Of a DNA stretch of 40,733 nucleotides, positions 15,274-24,534 are shown piece by piece. The position numbers and the translations under genes were made by a program. This DNA is from Mycobacteriales bacterium. GTDB taxonomy: Bacteria > Actinomycetota > Actinomycetes > BP-191. Where the stretch lies: NCBI GenBank assembly GCA_035714365.1, contig DASTMB010000075.1, positions 1 through 40,733 of the forward strand, given 5' to 3'. The number at the start of each line of letters is the position of its first letter. The stretch's first letter is position 1. The notes under the pieces are model-generated. The model searched no databases and was not told the DNA's origin. It saw only the letters and a program-made list of their open reading frames with translations.

Positions 15274-16374
15274 ATGCCCACGACGCACCGCGTGACGCTC
15301 ATCCCCGGCGACGGGACCGGCCCCGAGCTGACCGAGGCGACCCGCCGCGTCCTGGAGGCCGCCGCCGCGACGAGCGGCAGCAGCTTCGACTGGGACGTGC
15401 AGCAGGCCGGCGTCGACATCATGGAGGAGGCCGGCACGCCGCTGCCGCCCGAGACGCTGGAGTCGGTCAAGCGCAACAAGGTCGCGATCAAGGGCCCGAT
15501 CACGACGCCGATCGGTACCGGCTTCCGGTCCGTCAACGTCGCGCTGCGCGCCGAGCTGGAGCTCTACGCCTGCCTGCGCCCGTGCAAGACGTACCCGGGC
15601 GTGCGCAGCCGGTTCGACAGCGTCGACGTCGTCATCGTCCGCGAGAACACCGAGGATCTCTACGCCGGCATCGAGTACGAGTCGGGCACGCCGGAGGCGG
15701 AGAAGGTCCGGGAGTTCCTCAACGGCCTCCAGAAGAAGCAGATCCGCGACGCGTCGGGCATCTCCATCAAGCCGATCAGCGCGTTCGGCACCGAACGCAT
15801 CGTGCGGTACGCGTTCGAGTACGCGAAGGCGAAGGGCCGCAAGCGGGTCCACTGCATCACCAAGAGCAACATCATGAAGTTCACCGACGGCCTGTTCCTG
15901 TCGACGTTCCGCGAGGTCGCCAAGGAGTACCCGGACATCGACCCGTGGGAGAACCTCGTCGACGCCACCTGCATGGGCCTGGTGCAGCGGCCGGAGGAGT
16001 GGGACGTGCTCGTCCTGCCGAACCTCTACGGCGACATCCTAAGCGACCTCACCGCCGGCATGGTCGGCGGCCTCGGCGTCGCGCCGGGCGCGAACATCGG
16101 CACCGACGCCGCCGTCTTCGAGGCGACCCACGGCAGCGCGCCGAAGTACAAGGGGCAGAACAAGGTCAACCCGACCGCGATGATCCTGTCCGGCAAGCTG
16201 ATGCTCGAGCACCTCGGCGAGACCGAGGCCGCCGCGCGCCTGGAGGCGGCGGTCGCCGCCGTCATCGAGCGCGGCGAGAAGGTCACCTACGACATGAAGC
16301 CCGACCGCAACGACCCGACCGCCGTCGGCACGGCCGAGTACGCGGACGCCATCATCGAGGAGCTTGGTCAGTAA
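15274..16374 (+). CDS. Isocitrate dehydrogenase (beta-decarboxylating dehydrogenase family, short form)
   Basis: The 366-aa enzyme converts isocitrate to 2-oxoglutarate. Motifs: [10 protein letters not shown], the isocitrate-binding FRSVNVALR (Ser and Asn as in IDH, not isopropylmalate dehydrogenase), [28 protein letters not shown] and [17 protein letters not shown]. The length and sequence resemble the NAD-type IDH3/homoisocitrate branch rather than the 740-aa monomeric NADP enzyme of Streptomyces or Corynebacterium; the cofactor is not proven. ATG 15274 follows GAGGAAG. The stop overlaps mdh (TAATG), so the two successive TCA enzymes are co-translated. Confidence 0.92.
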   Translation: MPTTHRVTLIPGDGTGPELTEATRRVLEAAAATSGSSFDWDVQQAGVDIMEEAGTPLPPETLESVKRNKVAIKGPITTPIGTGFRSVNVALRAELELYACLRPCKTYPGVRSRFDSVDVVIVRENTEDLYAGIEYESGTPEAEKVREFLNGLQKKQIRDASGISIKPISAFGTERIVRYAFEYAKAKGRKRVHCITKSNIMKFTDGLFLSTFREVAKEYPDIDPWENLVDATCMGLVQRPEEWDVLVLPNLYGDILSDLTAGMVGGLGVAPGANIGTDAAVFEATHGSAPKYKGQNKVNPTAMILSGKLMLEHLGETEAAARLEAAVAAVIERGEKVTYDMKPDRNDPTAVGTAEYADAIIEELGQ

Positions 16375-17318
16375 TGAAGGTCACCGTCGTCGGCGCCGGG
16401 TTCTACGGCTCCACCACCGTCCAGCGCCTCGCGGCGTACGACATCTTCGACGAGGTCGTCATGACCGACGTCGTGGAGGGCAAGGCCGAGGGCCTCGCGC
16501 TGGACATGAACCAGTCGCGCCCGATCGAGGGGTACGAGACCAAGGTCACCGGCGCCACGACCGGCAAGGACGGCTCCGGCTACGAGGCCACCGCCGGCTC
16601 CGACATTGTCGTCATCACGGCGGGCCTGCCGCGCAAGCCGGGCATGAGCCGGATGGACCTCATCGAGGTCAACGCCGGCATCGTCCGCCAGGTCACCGAG
16701 AACATCGCCAAGGGCTCGCCGGACGCCGTGATCATCGTCGTCTCGAACCCGCTCGACGAGATGACCGCGCTGGCCGCCAACGTCTCCGGCTTCCCCAAGG
16801 AACGCGTCATGGGCCAGGCGGGCATGCTCGACACCGCCCGCTTCTCGCACTTCGTCGCCGAGACGCTGGCCGTGCCCGTCGCGTCGGTGAAGACGCTCAC
16901 GCTCGGCTCGCACGGCGACACCATGGTGCCGGTGCCGTCCCACTGCACCGTCAACGGCCAGCCGCTCACCGACCTGCTCCCCGCCGACCAGATCGACGCG
17001 CTGGTCGACCGCACCCGCAACGGCGGCGCCGAGGTCGTCGCGCTGCTCAAGACCGGCTCCGCGTACTACGCGCCGTCGGCCGCGGCCGCGCGCATGGTCG
17101 AGGCGGTCGCGAAGGACAGCGGCGCCTCGATGCCCGTCTGCGCCTGGGTCACCGGCCAGTTCGGCATCTCCGACGTCTACCTCGGCGTCCCGGGGAAGCT
17201 CGGCCGCGGCGGCGTCATCGCCGTGGACGAGATCCCGCTCGCCGACTCCGAGCTCGCGGCGCTGAAGGAGGCCGCGGAGGCGGTCCGCGCCAAGCAGGCG
17301 GACGTCGCCAACCTCTAG
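16374..17318 (+). CDS. mdh: Malate dehydrogenase (LDH-like type)
   Basis: The 314-aa enzyme oxidises malate to oxaloacetate. It has the Rossmann motif GAGFYGS, the substrate loop GLPRKPGMSRMDL, whose Arg selects malate over lactate, VSNPLDEMT, the catalytic His in GSHGDTMVP and the C-terminal GVPGKLGRGGV. It belongs to the LDH-like MDH group; many Actinobacteria instead carry the cytosolic-type MDH, so this adds to the evidence for a less common lineage. Its ATG overlaps the idh TAA. Confidence 0.93.
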   Translation: MKVTVVGAGFYGSTTVQRLAAYDIFDEVVMTDVVEGKAEGLALDMNQSRPIEGYETKVTGATTGKDGSGYEATAGSDIVVITAGLPRKPGMSRMDLIEVNAGIVRQVTENIAKGSPDAVIIVVSNPLDEMTALAANVSGFPKERVMGQAGMLDTARFSHFVAETLAVPVASVKTLTLGSHGDTMVPVPSHCTVNGQPLTDLLPADQIDALVDRTRNGGAEVVALLKTGSAYYAPSAAAARMVEAVAKDSGASMPVCAWVTGQFGISDVYLGVPGKLGRGGVIAVDEIPLADSELAALKEAAEAVRAKQADVANL

Positions 17319-17352
17319 CCGACATGGACCCCGCGTGTAGTACGAGGCCGCC

Positions 17353-18639
17353 GTGGCGACGCTGCTGAACGTCGGCGTCGTCCTGCTCCTCATCGTCGTC
17401 GAGGGGCTGTTCGTCGCTGCCGAGATCGCGCTGGTGTCGTTGCGCGAGGGCCAGGTCAAGGCGATGGCGTCGCAGGGCCGCCGCGGCGCCGCCGTCGCGC
17501 GCCTCGCCGCCGACCCGAACCGCTGGCTCGCCGCCGCGCAGGTCGGCGTGACGTTGACGGCGCTGCTGTCGTCGGCGTTCGGCGCGATCACCCTCTCCGA
17601 GGAGGCGAAGGCCGCACTGGTCGACGCGCGCGTGGGTGAGACGCTCGCCGGGTTCGTGGGCGTCGTCGGCGTGACGTTGGTGATCTCGTTCGTCACGCTC
17701 GTCATCGGCGAGCTCGCGCCGAAGCGGATCGGCCTGCAACGCCCCGAGCCCGTGGCGCGGCTGTTCGCGCCGGTGCTGGACCGGCTGGCGTCGTTCGCGC
17801 GGCCGGTGATCTGGCTGCTGTCCAGGGCGACCGACGTCGTCGTCCGGCTGCTCGGCGGCGACCCGCGCGCCGGCCGTGACGTCATCAGCGAGGAGGAGCT
17901 GCGCGGCCTCGTCGCCGCGCACGAGTCGCTGTCCAAGGAGGAACGCCGCCTCATCGACGAGGTCTTCGCCGCCGGCGAACGGCAGCTCCGCGAGGTGCTG
18001 GTGCCGCGCACCGAGGTCGACTTCCTCGACGCCGGCCTCACCGTCGCCAAGGCGCTCAAGGACACCAAGAACGCCACCCACTCGCGCTACCCGGTCATCC
18101 ACGGCTCCGCCGACGACGTCGTCGGCTTCGTGCACCTGCGCGACCTCATCGCCACCGGCCGCGGCGCCACCAAGGTCGCCGACGTCGCGCGCGAGGTGAA
18201 GATGCTGCCCGACACCAAGCGGGTCCTCGCCGCGCTGTCGGAGATGCGCCGCGAGGGCCACCACCTCGCCGTCGTCGTCGACGAGTACGGCGGCACCGCG
18301 GGCATCGTGACGTTGGAGGACCTCATCGAGGAGGTCATCGGCGACATCCGCGACGAGTACGACCCGGACGAGACCGTCGCCCGCACCCTGCGCGGCGGCG
18401 ACGTCGAGGTCGACGGCCTGCTCAACCTGGACGAGTTCACCGAGCAGACCGGCGTCACGCTGCCGGAGGGGCCGTACGAGACCGTCGCCGGATACATCAT
18501 GAACGCGCTCGGCCACGTGCCCAGGAACGGCGAGGCCGTCGAAGGCCCCGGCGTCCGCCTCAAGGTGACCCGCCTCGACGGCCGCCGCGTCGAACGCGTC
18601 CGCGTCACGATGCTTTCCGACGAGAACGCCGCCGAATAG
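17353..18639 (+). CDS. CNNM/CorC-type membrane protein with CBS pair (HlyC/CorC family)
   Basis: The 428-aa protein has a DUF21 membrane domain with three to four segments over about 1-165 (LLNVGVVLLLIVVEGLFVAA; VGVVGVTLVISFVTLVIGELAPKRI), then two CBS repeats (VLVPRTEVDFLD...; MRREGHHLAVVVDEYGGTAG) and a CorC_HlyC domain near the C-terminus (DGLLNLDEFTEQTGV). The family is implicated in Mg2+ or other divalent-ion export; 'hemolysin' is a historical name. GTG 17353 has GAGG 5 bases upstream and lies 34 bases after mdh. Confidence 0.9.
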   Translation: MATLLNVGVVLLLIVVEGLFVAAEIALVSLREGQVKAMASQGRRGAAVARLAADPNRWLAAAQVGVTLTALLSSAFGAITLSEEAKAALVDARVGETLAGFVGVVGVTLVISFVTLVIGELAPKRIGLQRPEPVARLFAPVLDRLASFARPVIWLLSRATDVVVRLLGGDPRAGRDVISEEELRGLVAAHESLSKEERRLIDEVFAAGERQLREVLVPRTEVDFLDAGLTVAKALKDTKNATHSRYPVIHGSADDVVGFVHLRDLIATGRGATKVADVAREVKMLPDTKRVLAALSEMRREGHHLAVVVDEYGGTAGIVTLEDLIEEVIGDIRDEYDPDETVARTLRGGDVEVDGLLNLDEFTEQTGVTLPEGPYETVAGYIMNALGHVPRNGEAVEGPGVRLKVTRLDGRRVERVRVTMLSDENAAE

Positions 18640-18669
18640 AGAATCGTTTCCCCCGCGCCGATACCGGAA

Positions 18670-18675
18670 TACGAT
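18670..18675 (+). promoter_or_regulatory. Probable -10 box for the secreted-protein gene at 18706
   Basis: TACGAT with a weak TTTCCC 17 bases upstream (18647-18652). It is followed by GGGGGAAAGG as ribosome site. Base composition here is locally AT-richer than the flanks, as at a promoter. Confidence 0.4.
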
Positions 18676-18705
18676 GGCGCGACGCACGGGGGAAAGGTGC
18701 AGCAG

Positions 18706-19446
18706 ATGAAGGGTCTTCTCGTTACCACCGCGATGGTGGCCGTGGTGACGGTCGCCGCGCCGGCGAGCGCCGCCGTGCGGCAGCGCGGCGTCTACAGCAC
18801 GGACCTGCTCGACCACAACGCCACTGGCGTACGGTCCACCATCTCGCCACCGAACATGCCGCAGACCGCCGTCGACGGCGCCGCGTCGTACACCTGGGTC
18901 GGCTCGGTCCTCGCGAGCGGTGACTTCTACCAGGTCGGCTGGGCGGCGAACTGGTCCGTCGGCAACTGCGGGCCCGGCATCCGCGGTGTGTTCTGGACCT
19001 ACTTCAACGTCTCCGGCGTCGCCTACGGCGGCTGCGAGTCCGGCCACTTCACCGCAGCGACCCACCGGTTCACGATGCAGTACAACGCCGCCACCGCCGA
19101 GTGGGTCGCGCTGGTGGACGGCGAGTACTTCGGCGGCTCCCGCACCTACAGCAGGTCCACCTCGATAGGCACCAACCCGCCGTTCGCGCTCGCCGAGACC
19201 TCGCTCGGCGGCAGCGCGCTGCCGAGCACGTCCGACGAGATGGGGCCGTCGACGTTCCACGCCGCGTTGCAGACGCGGATCGGCGGCGGCTGGTTCGATA
19301 CGCGCACCGCCGCCGTCTACTCGAACAACGCCGACTGCACCGCCAGCGGCGCGCCGTACAACACGCTGCGCGGCGGCTTCAACCACGTCGTGGCCGGGAG
19401 CGACTACGGCCACCCCTGCTCGCACCACGGAGACATCGCATGGTGA
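18706..19446 (+). CDS. Secreted protein of unknown function, 246 aa
   Basis: A Sec signal peptide (LLVTTAMVAVVTVAAPASAA, cut after ASA) leads a mature domain of about 220 residues rich in Trp, Tyr, Gly and Asn, with WVGSVLASGDFYQVGW, WTYFNVSG and ALVDGEYFGG segments that suggest a beta-sandwich. Several Cys residues (for example in GNCGPG, GGCESG, ADCTASG, HPCSHH) could form disulphides. There is no transmembrane tail. I do not recognise the family; the pattern recalls a neprosin-like or lectin-like fold, but this is weak. ATG 18706 fits the AAAGG spacing better than GTG 18697. The stop overlaps the next gene start. Confidence 0.8.
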   Translation: MKGLLVTTAMVAVVTVAAPASAAVRQRGVYSTDLLDHNATGVRSTISPPNMPQTAVDGAASYTWVGSVLASGDFYQVGWAANWSVGNCGPGIRGVFWTYFNVSGVAYGGCESGHFTAATHRFTMQYNAATAEWVALVDGEYFGGSRTYSRSTSIGTNPPFALAETSLGGSALPSTSDEMGPSTFHAALQTRIGGGWFDTRTAAVYSNNADCTASGAPYNTLRGGFNHVVAGSDYGHPCSHHGDIAW

Positions 19447-20084
19447 CCGCGCGCGCACGCACCCTGCTCCTCCTCCTCGTCGCAACCGGCGTGGTGCCAG
19501 CCTGCGGCCACGCGCGGGTCGCGCCGCCGGAAGGGCCCCGGTCGCACCTGACGCCGTTGCCGTCGGACGTGCCGCGCCCGGGGCCGGTGGCGCTGCCGTG
19601 CGTGTTCCCTGGCAGCGCCGCGGATCTGCTGTCGTTGCGGGCCCAGACCGACGCGGTCGTGCGCGGCGTCGTCACGGAGCCGGCCACCGTCGTGCCCCGG
19701 GACGAGGGGCCGCCGGCGAGCCTGTACCGGGTCCACGTCCGCGACGTCGTGGAGGCGCGCGGGGAGGTGCCGACCGACCTCGTCGTCGCGACGGGCGGCG
19801 ACGCGTCGGTGCCGTTCCTGCCGCCGGGCGAGTACGTGCTGTTCCTCGACGGCGGCGGCACCGGCCCAGCGCCCTCGACCGGTCCCGTCTACGGCGTCAT
19901 CGAGGGGATGCGCGGCGCGTTCAAGGTGCGCTCGGGCCGCGTCTACCTGGAGTGCCCGAACTACGCCCACCCCGGTGACCACATCCAGGCCACCGGCGCG
20001 AACCAGGGGGAGAGTGAGGCAGCGTTCCTGGCGATGGTGCGGGCGCTGCCGATGCCGCCGAAGCCGACGCCCGGGCGGCGGTAG
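19440..20084 (+). CDS. Lipoprotein of unknown function, 214 aa
   Basis: A signal sequence LLLLLVATGVVPACG with a PAC lipobox leads a domain resembling a small OB- or beta-barrel: AVVRGVVTEPATVVP, LYRVHVRDVVEARGEVPTDL, FLPPGEYVLFLDGGG. The phrase 'V-x-G-x-V ... V-L-x-G-x-x-P ... F-L' recalls the 'TIMP-like' secreted repeat seen in many actinobacterial lipoproteins, a tentative match. The ATG overlaps the upstream secreted gene, so the pair is co-expressed. Function unknown. Confidence 0.75.
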   Translation: MVTARARTLLLLLVATGVVPACGHARVAPPEGPRSHLTPLPSDVPRPGPVALPCVFPGSAADLLSLRAQTDAVVRGVVTEPATVVPRDEGPPASLYRVHVRDVVEARGEVPTDLVVATGGDASVPFLPPGEYVLFLDGGGTGPAPSTGPVYGVIEGMRGAFKVRSGRVYLECPNYAHPGDHIQATGANQGESEAAFLAMVRALPMPPKPTPGRR

Positions 20085-20100
20085 GCGGCACACTGGCGGC

Positions 20101-20712
20101 GTGACCGACGCCCTCCGCGCCCGCTGGACCGCCGTCGCCGGCGACACGCCGGAGTCGCTCGCCACCTACGCCGACGTCCTCGCGCGCTACGGCGAGCCGC
20201 ACCGCCGCTACCACGGCGTCCGGCACGTCGAGCACGTCGTCGCCATGGCCGACGCGCTGGCCGGCGGCTCGGCGGACGCGGCCGTGGTGCTGGCGGCGTT
20301 CCTGCACGACGTCGTCTATGACACCCGCGCGGCGGACAACGAGGAACGCAGCGCCGCCTACGCCCGCGAGCACCTCCCGCCGCTCGGCGTGGACGCGGCG
20401 ACCGTCGCCGAGGTGGCGCGGCTGGTGCTCGCGACGAAGGCGCACGACGCCGCCGACGAGGCGGCGGCGTTGCTGCTCGACGCCGACCTGGCGGTCCTCG
20501 GCGCCGACCCGGCGACGTACGACGCGTACTCGGCGGGTGTGCGCGAGGAGTACGGCTGGGTGCCGGAGGGGCTGTACCGGGCGGGGCGGGCGCACGTGCT
20601 GCGGTCGTTCCTGGACCGGCCGGCGGTGTTCCTGACCGAGCCGATGCGCCGGCGCGGCGAGGCGGCGGCCCGCGCGAACCTCGCCCGCGAGCTGGCCGCG
20701 CTGGACGGGTGA
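20101..20712 (+). CDS. HD-domain metal-dependent phosphohydrolase
   Basis: The 203-aa protein shows HD-fold residues: [11 protein letters not shown] (His), [10 protein letters not shown] (the His-Asp pair), LVLATKAHD and [11 protein letters not shown] (distal Asp). These match the small predicted metal-dependent HD phosphohydrolases (COG4339 type). The substrate is unknown, probably a nucleotide or phosphorylated small molecule. GTG 20101 starts 16 bases after the lipoprotein stop. Confidence 0.85.
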   Translation: MTDALRARWTAVAGDTPESLATYADVLARYGEPHRRYHGVRHVEHVVAMADALAGGSADAAVVLAAFLHDVVYDTRAADNEERSAAYAREHLPPLGVDAATVAEVARLVLATKAHDAADEAAALLLDADLAVLGADPATYDAYSAGVREEYGWVPEGLYRAGRAHVLRSFLDRPAVFLTEPMRRRGEAAARANLARELAALDG

Positions 20713-20716
20713 CCGG

Positions 20717-21613
20717 TCAGGCGAGGCGGTTCAGGACGTCGGTGAGGTCGGGGTCGGCGGTGATGGTCGGGGTGCCGCCGTCGAACGACGTGAGCTGCCG
20801 GTACCCGCTGCCGTCCCACCAGTAGACGTGCGGGCTGAGCTGGCCCACCGCGTCGCCGAACGCCCGCAGCGTGAGCTGCGCCATCCCCTGGATGGACGGG
20901 ATGGCGGTGAGGTCGCGGATCACGTGCCACATCAGCAGGTGCCGCGTCGGCACCGACAGCACCCAGCCCCCCTCGCCGGCGAGGTCGTCGCCGGCCTGCC
21001 GCGCCACGTCGCCGAGCACCAGCGCCCGGCTCGCGGTGTGCACCGACTCGTCCTCCACGAGGTGGAACGCCCCGCCCTCGGGCCGCACGACCGTGTGCGT
21101 GCCGAGCGGCAGCCGGCGCAGGTTGGCCAGCCCCTGCTCGTAGAGCGTCTGCCAGCCGCCGAGGCGGTCGACGGTCTCGCGGTTCATGGCGAGCACCGTC
21201 TCCGGCTGGTCCAGCGCCAGGAGCTGCACCAGACCCGGCGCGAACGCCGCCTGCGGGTGCTCGGTGAGCTTCGGGTCGTCGGCGTAGAGGCGCACATACG
21301 GCACGCCTGTGTCGTCGCCGGCGGGCAGCCCGGTCCGCGCGGCGTGCACGTTGCGCACGTGCCGGCGCACCAGCTCCGGCCACCCACGGCGCGGCTCGAC
21401 GGCGCACGCCGCGGCGACGTTCCAGAGCCCGTACTGGGTGCCGTCCGCGCCGGCGACGTGGTCGGCGTGGACGGTGACCTCGTCGCCCAGCTCCGCGAAC
21501 GCCTCCCGCACCAGCGCGCGCAACGCGTCCGCGTCGCCGGCGCTGAGCATCGTGAGCTCGGCGTCCCGCTCCTCGTCGGGTGCCGCACCGCGGCCGCGCC
21601 GGAACAACGCCAT
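20717..21613 (-). CDS. Conserved hypothetical protein, 298 aa
   Basis: A soluble protein without signal or membrane segment. Features seen: [20 protein letters not shown] near the N-terminus, [35 protein letters not shown] and a C-terminal [20 protein letters not shown]. It has no catalytic motif I can name; the layout recalls DUF1444-like or immunity-type actinobacterial proteins, but I would not assign it. It converges on the HD hydrolase (4-base gap) and diverges from trpS. Confidence 0.7.
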   Translation of the reverse strand: MALFRRGRGAAPDEERDAELTMLSAGDADALRALVREAFAELGDEVTVHADHVAGADGTQYGLWNVAAACAVEPRRGWPELVRRHVRNVHAARTGLPAGDDTGVPYVRLYADDPKLTEHPQAAFAPGLVQLLALDQPETVLAMNRETVDRLGGWQTLYEQGLANLRRLPLGTHTVVRPEGGAFHLVEDESVHTASRALVLGDVARQAGDDLAGEGGWVLSVPTRHLLMWHVIRDLTAIPSIQGMAQLTLRAFGDAVGQLSPHVYWWDGSGYRQLTSFDGGTPTITADPDLTDVLNRLA

Positions 21614-21691
21614 GCCCGCAGCATCCCAGCCCCCGCACCGGCCGCGCTACCGCGTCGCGGGCGGGCGCGGCGTTGTAGGAGACTGCACGGC

Positions 21692-22699
21692 ATGGTCACG
21701 CCCAGGGTGCTGTCCGGCATGCAGCCGACGGCCGACTCGTTCCACCTCGGCAACTACCTCGGGGCGCTGCGCCACTGGGTCGACCTCCAGGACGGCCACG
21801 ACGCGTTCTACTGCGTGGTCGACCTGCACGCGATCACGGTGCCGCACGACCCGGAGGCGCTGCGCCGCCGCACCCGCGTCGCCGCCGCGCAGTACCTCGC
21901 GGCGGGCATCGACCCGGCGCGCAGCACGCTGTTCGTGCAGTCGCACGTGCGCCAGCACGCCGAGCTGTGCTGGATCCTCGAGTGCCTCACCGGCATGGGC
22001 GAGGCGGGCCGGATGACGCAGTTCAAGGACAAGTCGCAGAAGGGCGGTGGCGACTCGGCGAGCGTCGGGCTGTTCGCCTACCCGATCCTCCAGGCCGCCG
22101 ACATCGTCATCTACCAGGCCGACCGGGTGCCGGTCGGGGAGGACCAGCGCCAGCACCTGGAGCTGACCCGGGACCTGGCGCAACGCTTCAACACGCGGTT
22201 CGGGGAGACGTTCGTCGTGCCCGAGCCGCACATCGTCAAGAGCACCGGGAAGATCTACGACCTCCAGGAGCCGACGGCGAAGATGAGCAAGTCGGCGGCG
22301 TCGCAGGCCGGCGTCATCGACCTGCTCGAGCCGGTGTCGAGCATCGCGAAGAAGATCAAGCGCGCGGTCACCGACACCGGCACCGACGTGCGGTTCGACG
22401 AGACCGGCAAGCCCGGCATCAGCAACCTCCTCACCATCATGTCGGCGTTCACCGGCCGCACCGTCGCCGAGCTGGAGGACGAGTTCGCCGGGCAGCAGTA
22501 CGGCGCGTTCAAGACCGCCGTCGCGGACGCCGTGGTGGCGGCGCTGGAGCCGTTCCAGGAGCGGTACCGGCGCTGGTCCGAGGACCCCGAGGGGCTGGAC
22601 ACGATCCTCGCCCAGGGCGCCGAACGCGCCCGCGCCGTGGCCGAGGAGACGATGACGACGGTGCGCGACCGCGTCGGCTTCCTCGCCGCGAAGGGGTAG
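21692..22699 (+). CDS. trpS: Tryptophan-tRNA ligase
   Basis: The 335-aa enzyme charges tRNA-Trp. It has the class I signatures [10 protein letters not shown] (HIGH-like) and AKMSKSAAS (KMSKS), plus [28 protein letters not shown] and [19 protein letters not shown], the Trp-specific block. Length is normal for bacterial TrpS. It starts a row of three co-directional genes (trpS, RNA-ligase-like, yihY-like), an order known from Streptomyces. ATG 21692 has TAGGAGA about 10 bases upstream. Confidence 0.96.
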   Translation: MVTPRVLSGMQPTADSFHLGNYLGALRHWVDLQDGHDAFYCVVDLHAITVPHDPEALRRRTRVAAAQYLAAGIDPARSTLFVQSHVRQHAELCWILECLTGMGEAGRMTQFKDKSQKGGGDSASVGLFAYPILQAADIVIYQADRVPVGEDQRQHLELTRDLAQRFNTRFGETFVVPEPHIVKSTGKIYDLQEPTAKMSKSAASQAGVIDLLEPVSSIAKKIKRAVTDTGTDVRFDETGKPGISNLLTIMSAFTGRTVAELEDEFAGQQYGAFKTAVADAVVAALEPFQERYRRWSEDPEGLDTILAQGAERARAVAEETMTTVRDRVGFLAAKG

Positions 22700-22702
22700 C
22701 GC

Positions 22703-23245
22703 GTGGCCCGTCGCAACATCGGCGTCGCCATCGAGATCCCGCAGCCGTACGGCGCCCAGCTCCAGCAGTGGCGCCGCCGCCTCGGCGACCCGCTGGCGAT
22801 GCGCGTGCCGCCGCACGTCACGCTGCTGCCGCCGACCGCCATGCCCGGCGAACGCCTCCCCGTCGCCGAGGAGCACCTGCGTCGGGTCGCGGCGGAGGAG
22901 CGGGCGTTCACCATCACGCTGCGGGGGACGGGGACGTTCCGGCCGGTGTCGCCGGTGACGTTCGTCCAGCTCGCCGCCGGCATCTCCGACTGCGAACGCC
23001 TCGAACGCCGCGTCCGCAGCGGCCCGCTGCACCGCGAGCTGAAGTTCAACTACCACCCGCACGTCACCGTCGCGCAGGACGTCGAGGAGGCGGCGCTGGA
23101 ACGCGGCTTCACCGAGCTGGCCTCGTACGCGGCGACGTTCGAGGTGTGGGGGTTCACGCTGTTCGAGGAGGGGCCGGACCGGGTCTGGCGGCCGCAGCGG
23201 GACTTCCGGTTCGGGCAGGACCTGCCGGGGCCGGTGAGCGGGTAG
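22703..23245 (+). CDS. 2'-5' RNA ligase family (2H phosphoesterase) protein
   Basis: The 180-aa protein has the two H-x-T motifs of 2H phosphoesterases: PPHVTLLPP and HPHVTVAQD. Members act on 2',3'-cyclic phosphate or 2'-5' linkages; the real substrate of this actinobacterial subgroup is unknown. GTG 22703 starts 3 bases after trpS, so the two are translated together. Confidence 0.88.
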   Translation: MARRNIGVAIEIPQPYGAQLQQWRRRLGDPLAMRVPPHVTLLPPTAMPGERLPVAEEHLRRVAAEERAFTITLRGTGTFRPVSPVTFVQLAAGISDCERLERRVRSGPLHRELKFNYHPHVTVAQDVEEAALERGFTELASYAATFEVWGFTLFEEGPDRVWRPQRDFRFGQDLPGPVSG

Positions 23246-23274
23246 CGGCGGCGGCGAACGGGTACCTCTCACGC

Positions 23275-24480
23275 ATGAGGAACCTGCTCGACCGGGTGAA
23301 GCGTGCCTTCGCGGGGCGCCGCGCCGCGTGGCCGTGGTTCGACCACCTCGTCCGCGCCGGCCAGCGGTACAAGGGCGACGGCGGCGACCGGCTCGCCGCG
23401 GCGCTGACGATGTACGCGATCTTCGCGCTGCTGCCGTTGCTGCTCGTGGCGATGTCCGCGCTCGGCTTCGTGCTCGCGAAGGACCCGGACAAGCAGGCCG
23501 CGATCTTCCAGAAGGTCACCAACGCGCTGCCCGGCGCCGGTAAGCAGCTCGGCGAGGCGCTGTCGACGGTGAAGTCGACGCGCGCCACGACCGGTCTCAT
23601 CGGTCTCGTCGGCCTGCTGTTCTCCGGCCTCGGCGGGATCGACGCGCTGCGCGACGCGCTGCGGCTGATGTGGCACCAGGACACCGCGGCCGGCAACTTC
23701 TTCAAGAAGAAGGCGACCGACGCGCTCACCGTGGCGCTGCTCGCGGTCACGCTGGCGGTGTCGTTCGCCGTCACCGCGCTCGCCACCGGCGGCGCGGGGC
23801 GGCTGCTCGACGGCATCGGCCTGACCGGCACCGTGTCGCACGCGCTGCTCTACGTGCTGTCGTTCGCGGTCGGCGTCGTCGTGGACGCGGCGTTGTTCCT
23901 CGTGCTGTTCAAGTGGCTGCCGCGCGTCGACTGGCCGTGGCAGCGGCTGGTGCGCGGCGCGGTGTTCGGCGGCTTCGGCTTCGGCCTGCTCAAGGTCGTC
24001 GGCGCCTGGTACGTCGGGCGCACCGCCGCGCGGTCCACCGCCCTCTACGGCTCGATCGGCACCGCCGTCGCGCTGCTCGTCGGCCTGTACCTCGTCAGCC
24101 GGGTCATCCTGTTCACCGCCGCCTGGACCGTCACCGCCCCCGGCTGGGACGACGTCGAGCCGTCCGGGACGGCGTCGCCGGAGGCCGCCCGCGAGGCCGG
24201 CATCCCGGTCGCGGAGGCCACCGGCGACGGCACCGCCCCGCGCGGCGTCGACGGCGTGCCCGACTTCGGCCGGGGCGACCGCGAGCCGGGCCGCGAGCCC
24301 GGCCCCGAGTCCCGTCCCGAACGCGGGCCGCGCGTGCCGGCCGGCGCCCGGTCGGCGGTGGCCGCGCGGCCGGAGGCGGCCGAGCGGGTCGTCTTCGCGG
24401 CCCGCGCGATCCAGGGGTTCACGGTCGCGCTCGTCGCGGGCGCCGGGCTGCTGGGGCTCCGCTCGCTGCGGCGTTCCTGA
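23275..24480 (+). CDS. YihY/BrkB-family membrane protein
   Basis: The 401-aa protein has about six membrane segments in residues 35-285 with the family pattern (LAAALTMYAIFALLPLLLVA; LVGLLFSGLGGIDALRDAL; LLKVVGAWYVGR; ALYGSIGTAVALLVGLYLVS). A charged, Gly/Pro/Glu-rich linker follows (near 315-365), then an extra hydrophobic segment near the C-terminus (FTVALVAGAGLLGL), an actinobacterial extension. Once called RNase BN, the family is now thought to be a transporter or envelope protein of unknown substrate. It follows the RNA-ligase gene by 29 bases. Confidence 0.9.
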   Translation: MRNLLDRVKRAFAGRRAAWPWFDHLVRAGQRYKGDGGDRLAAALTMYAIFALLPLLLVAMSALGFVLAKDPDKQAAIFQKVTNALPGAGKQLGEALSTVKSTRATTGLIGLVGLLFSGLGGIDALRDALRLMWHQDTAAGNFFKKKATDALTVALLAVTLAVSFAVTALATGGAGRLLDGIGLTGTVSHALLYVLSFAVGVVVDAALFLVLFKWLPRVDWPWQRLVRGAVFGGFGFGLLKVVGAWYVGRTAARSTALYGSIGTAVALLVGLYLVSRVILFTAAWTVTAPGWDDVEPSGTASPEAAREAGIPVAEATGDGTAPRGVDGVPDFGRGDREPGREPGPESRPERGPRVPAGARSAVAARPEAAERVVFAARAIQGFTVALVAGAGLLGLRSLRRS

Positions 24481-24534
24481 CGCCTGGCAGAATCGGCGGC
24501 GCTCCCGCCACCGTCCCCCGAAAGGCGTTGCCGC

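Noticed and set aside
17215-19485. A 756-codon minus-strand frame over the CNNM and secreted genes.
   Set aside because: Val/Gly/Arg-rich translation without domains; real genes on the plus strand explain the region.
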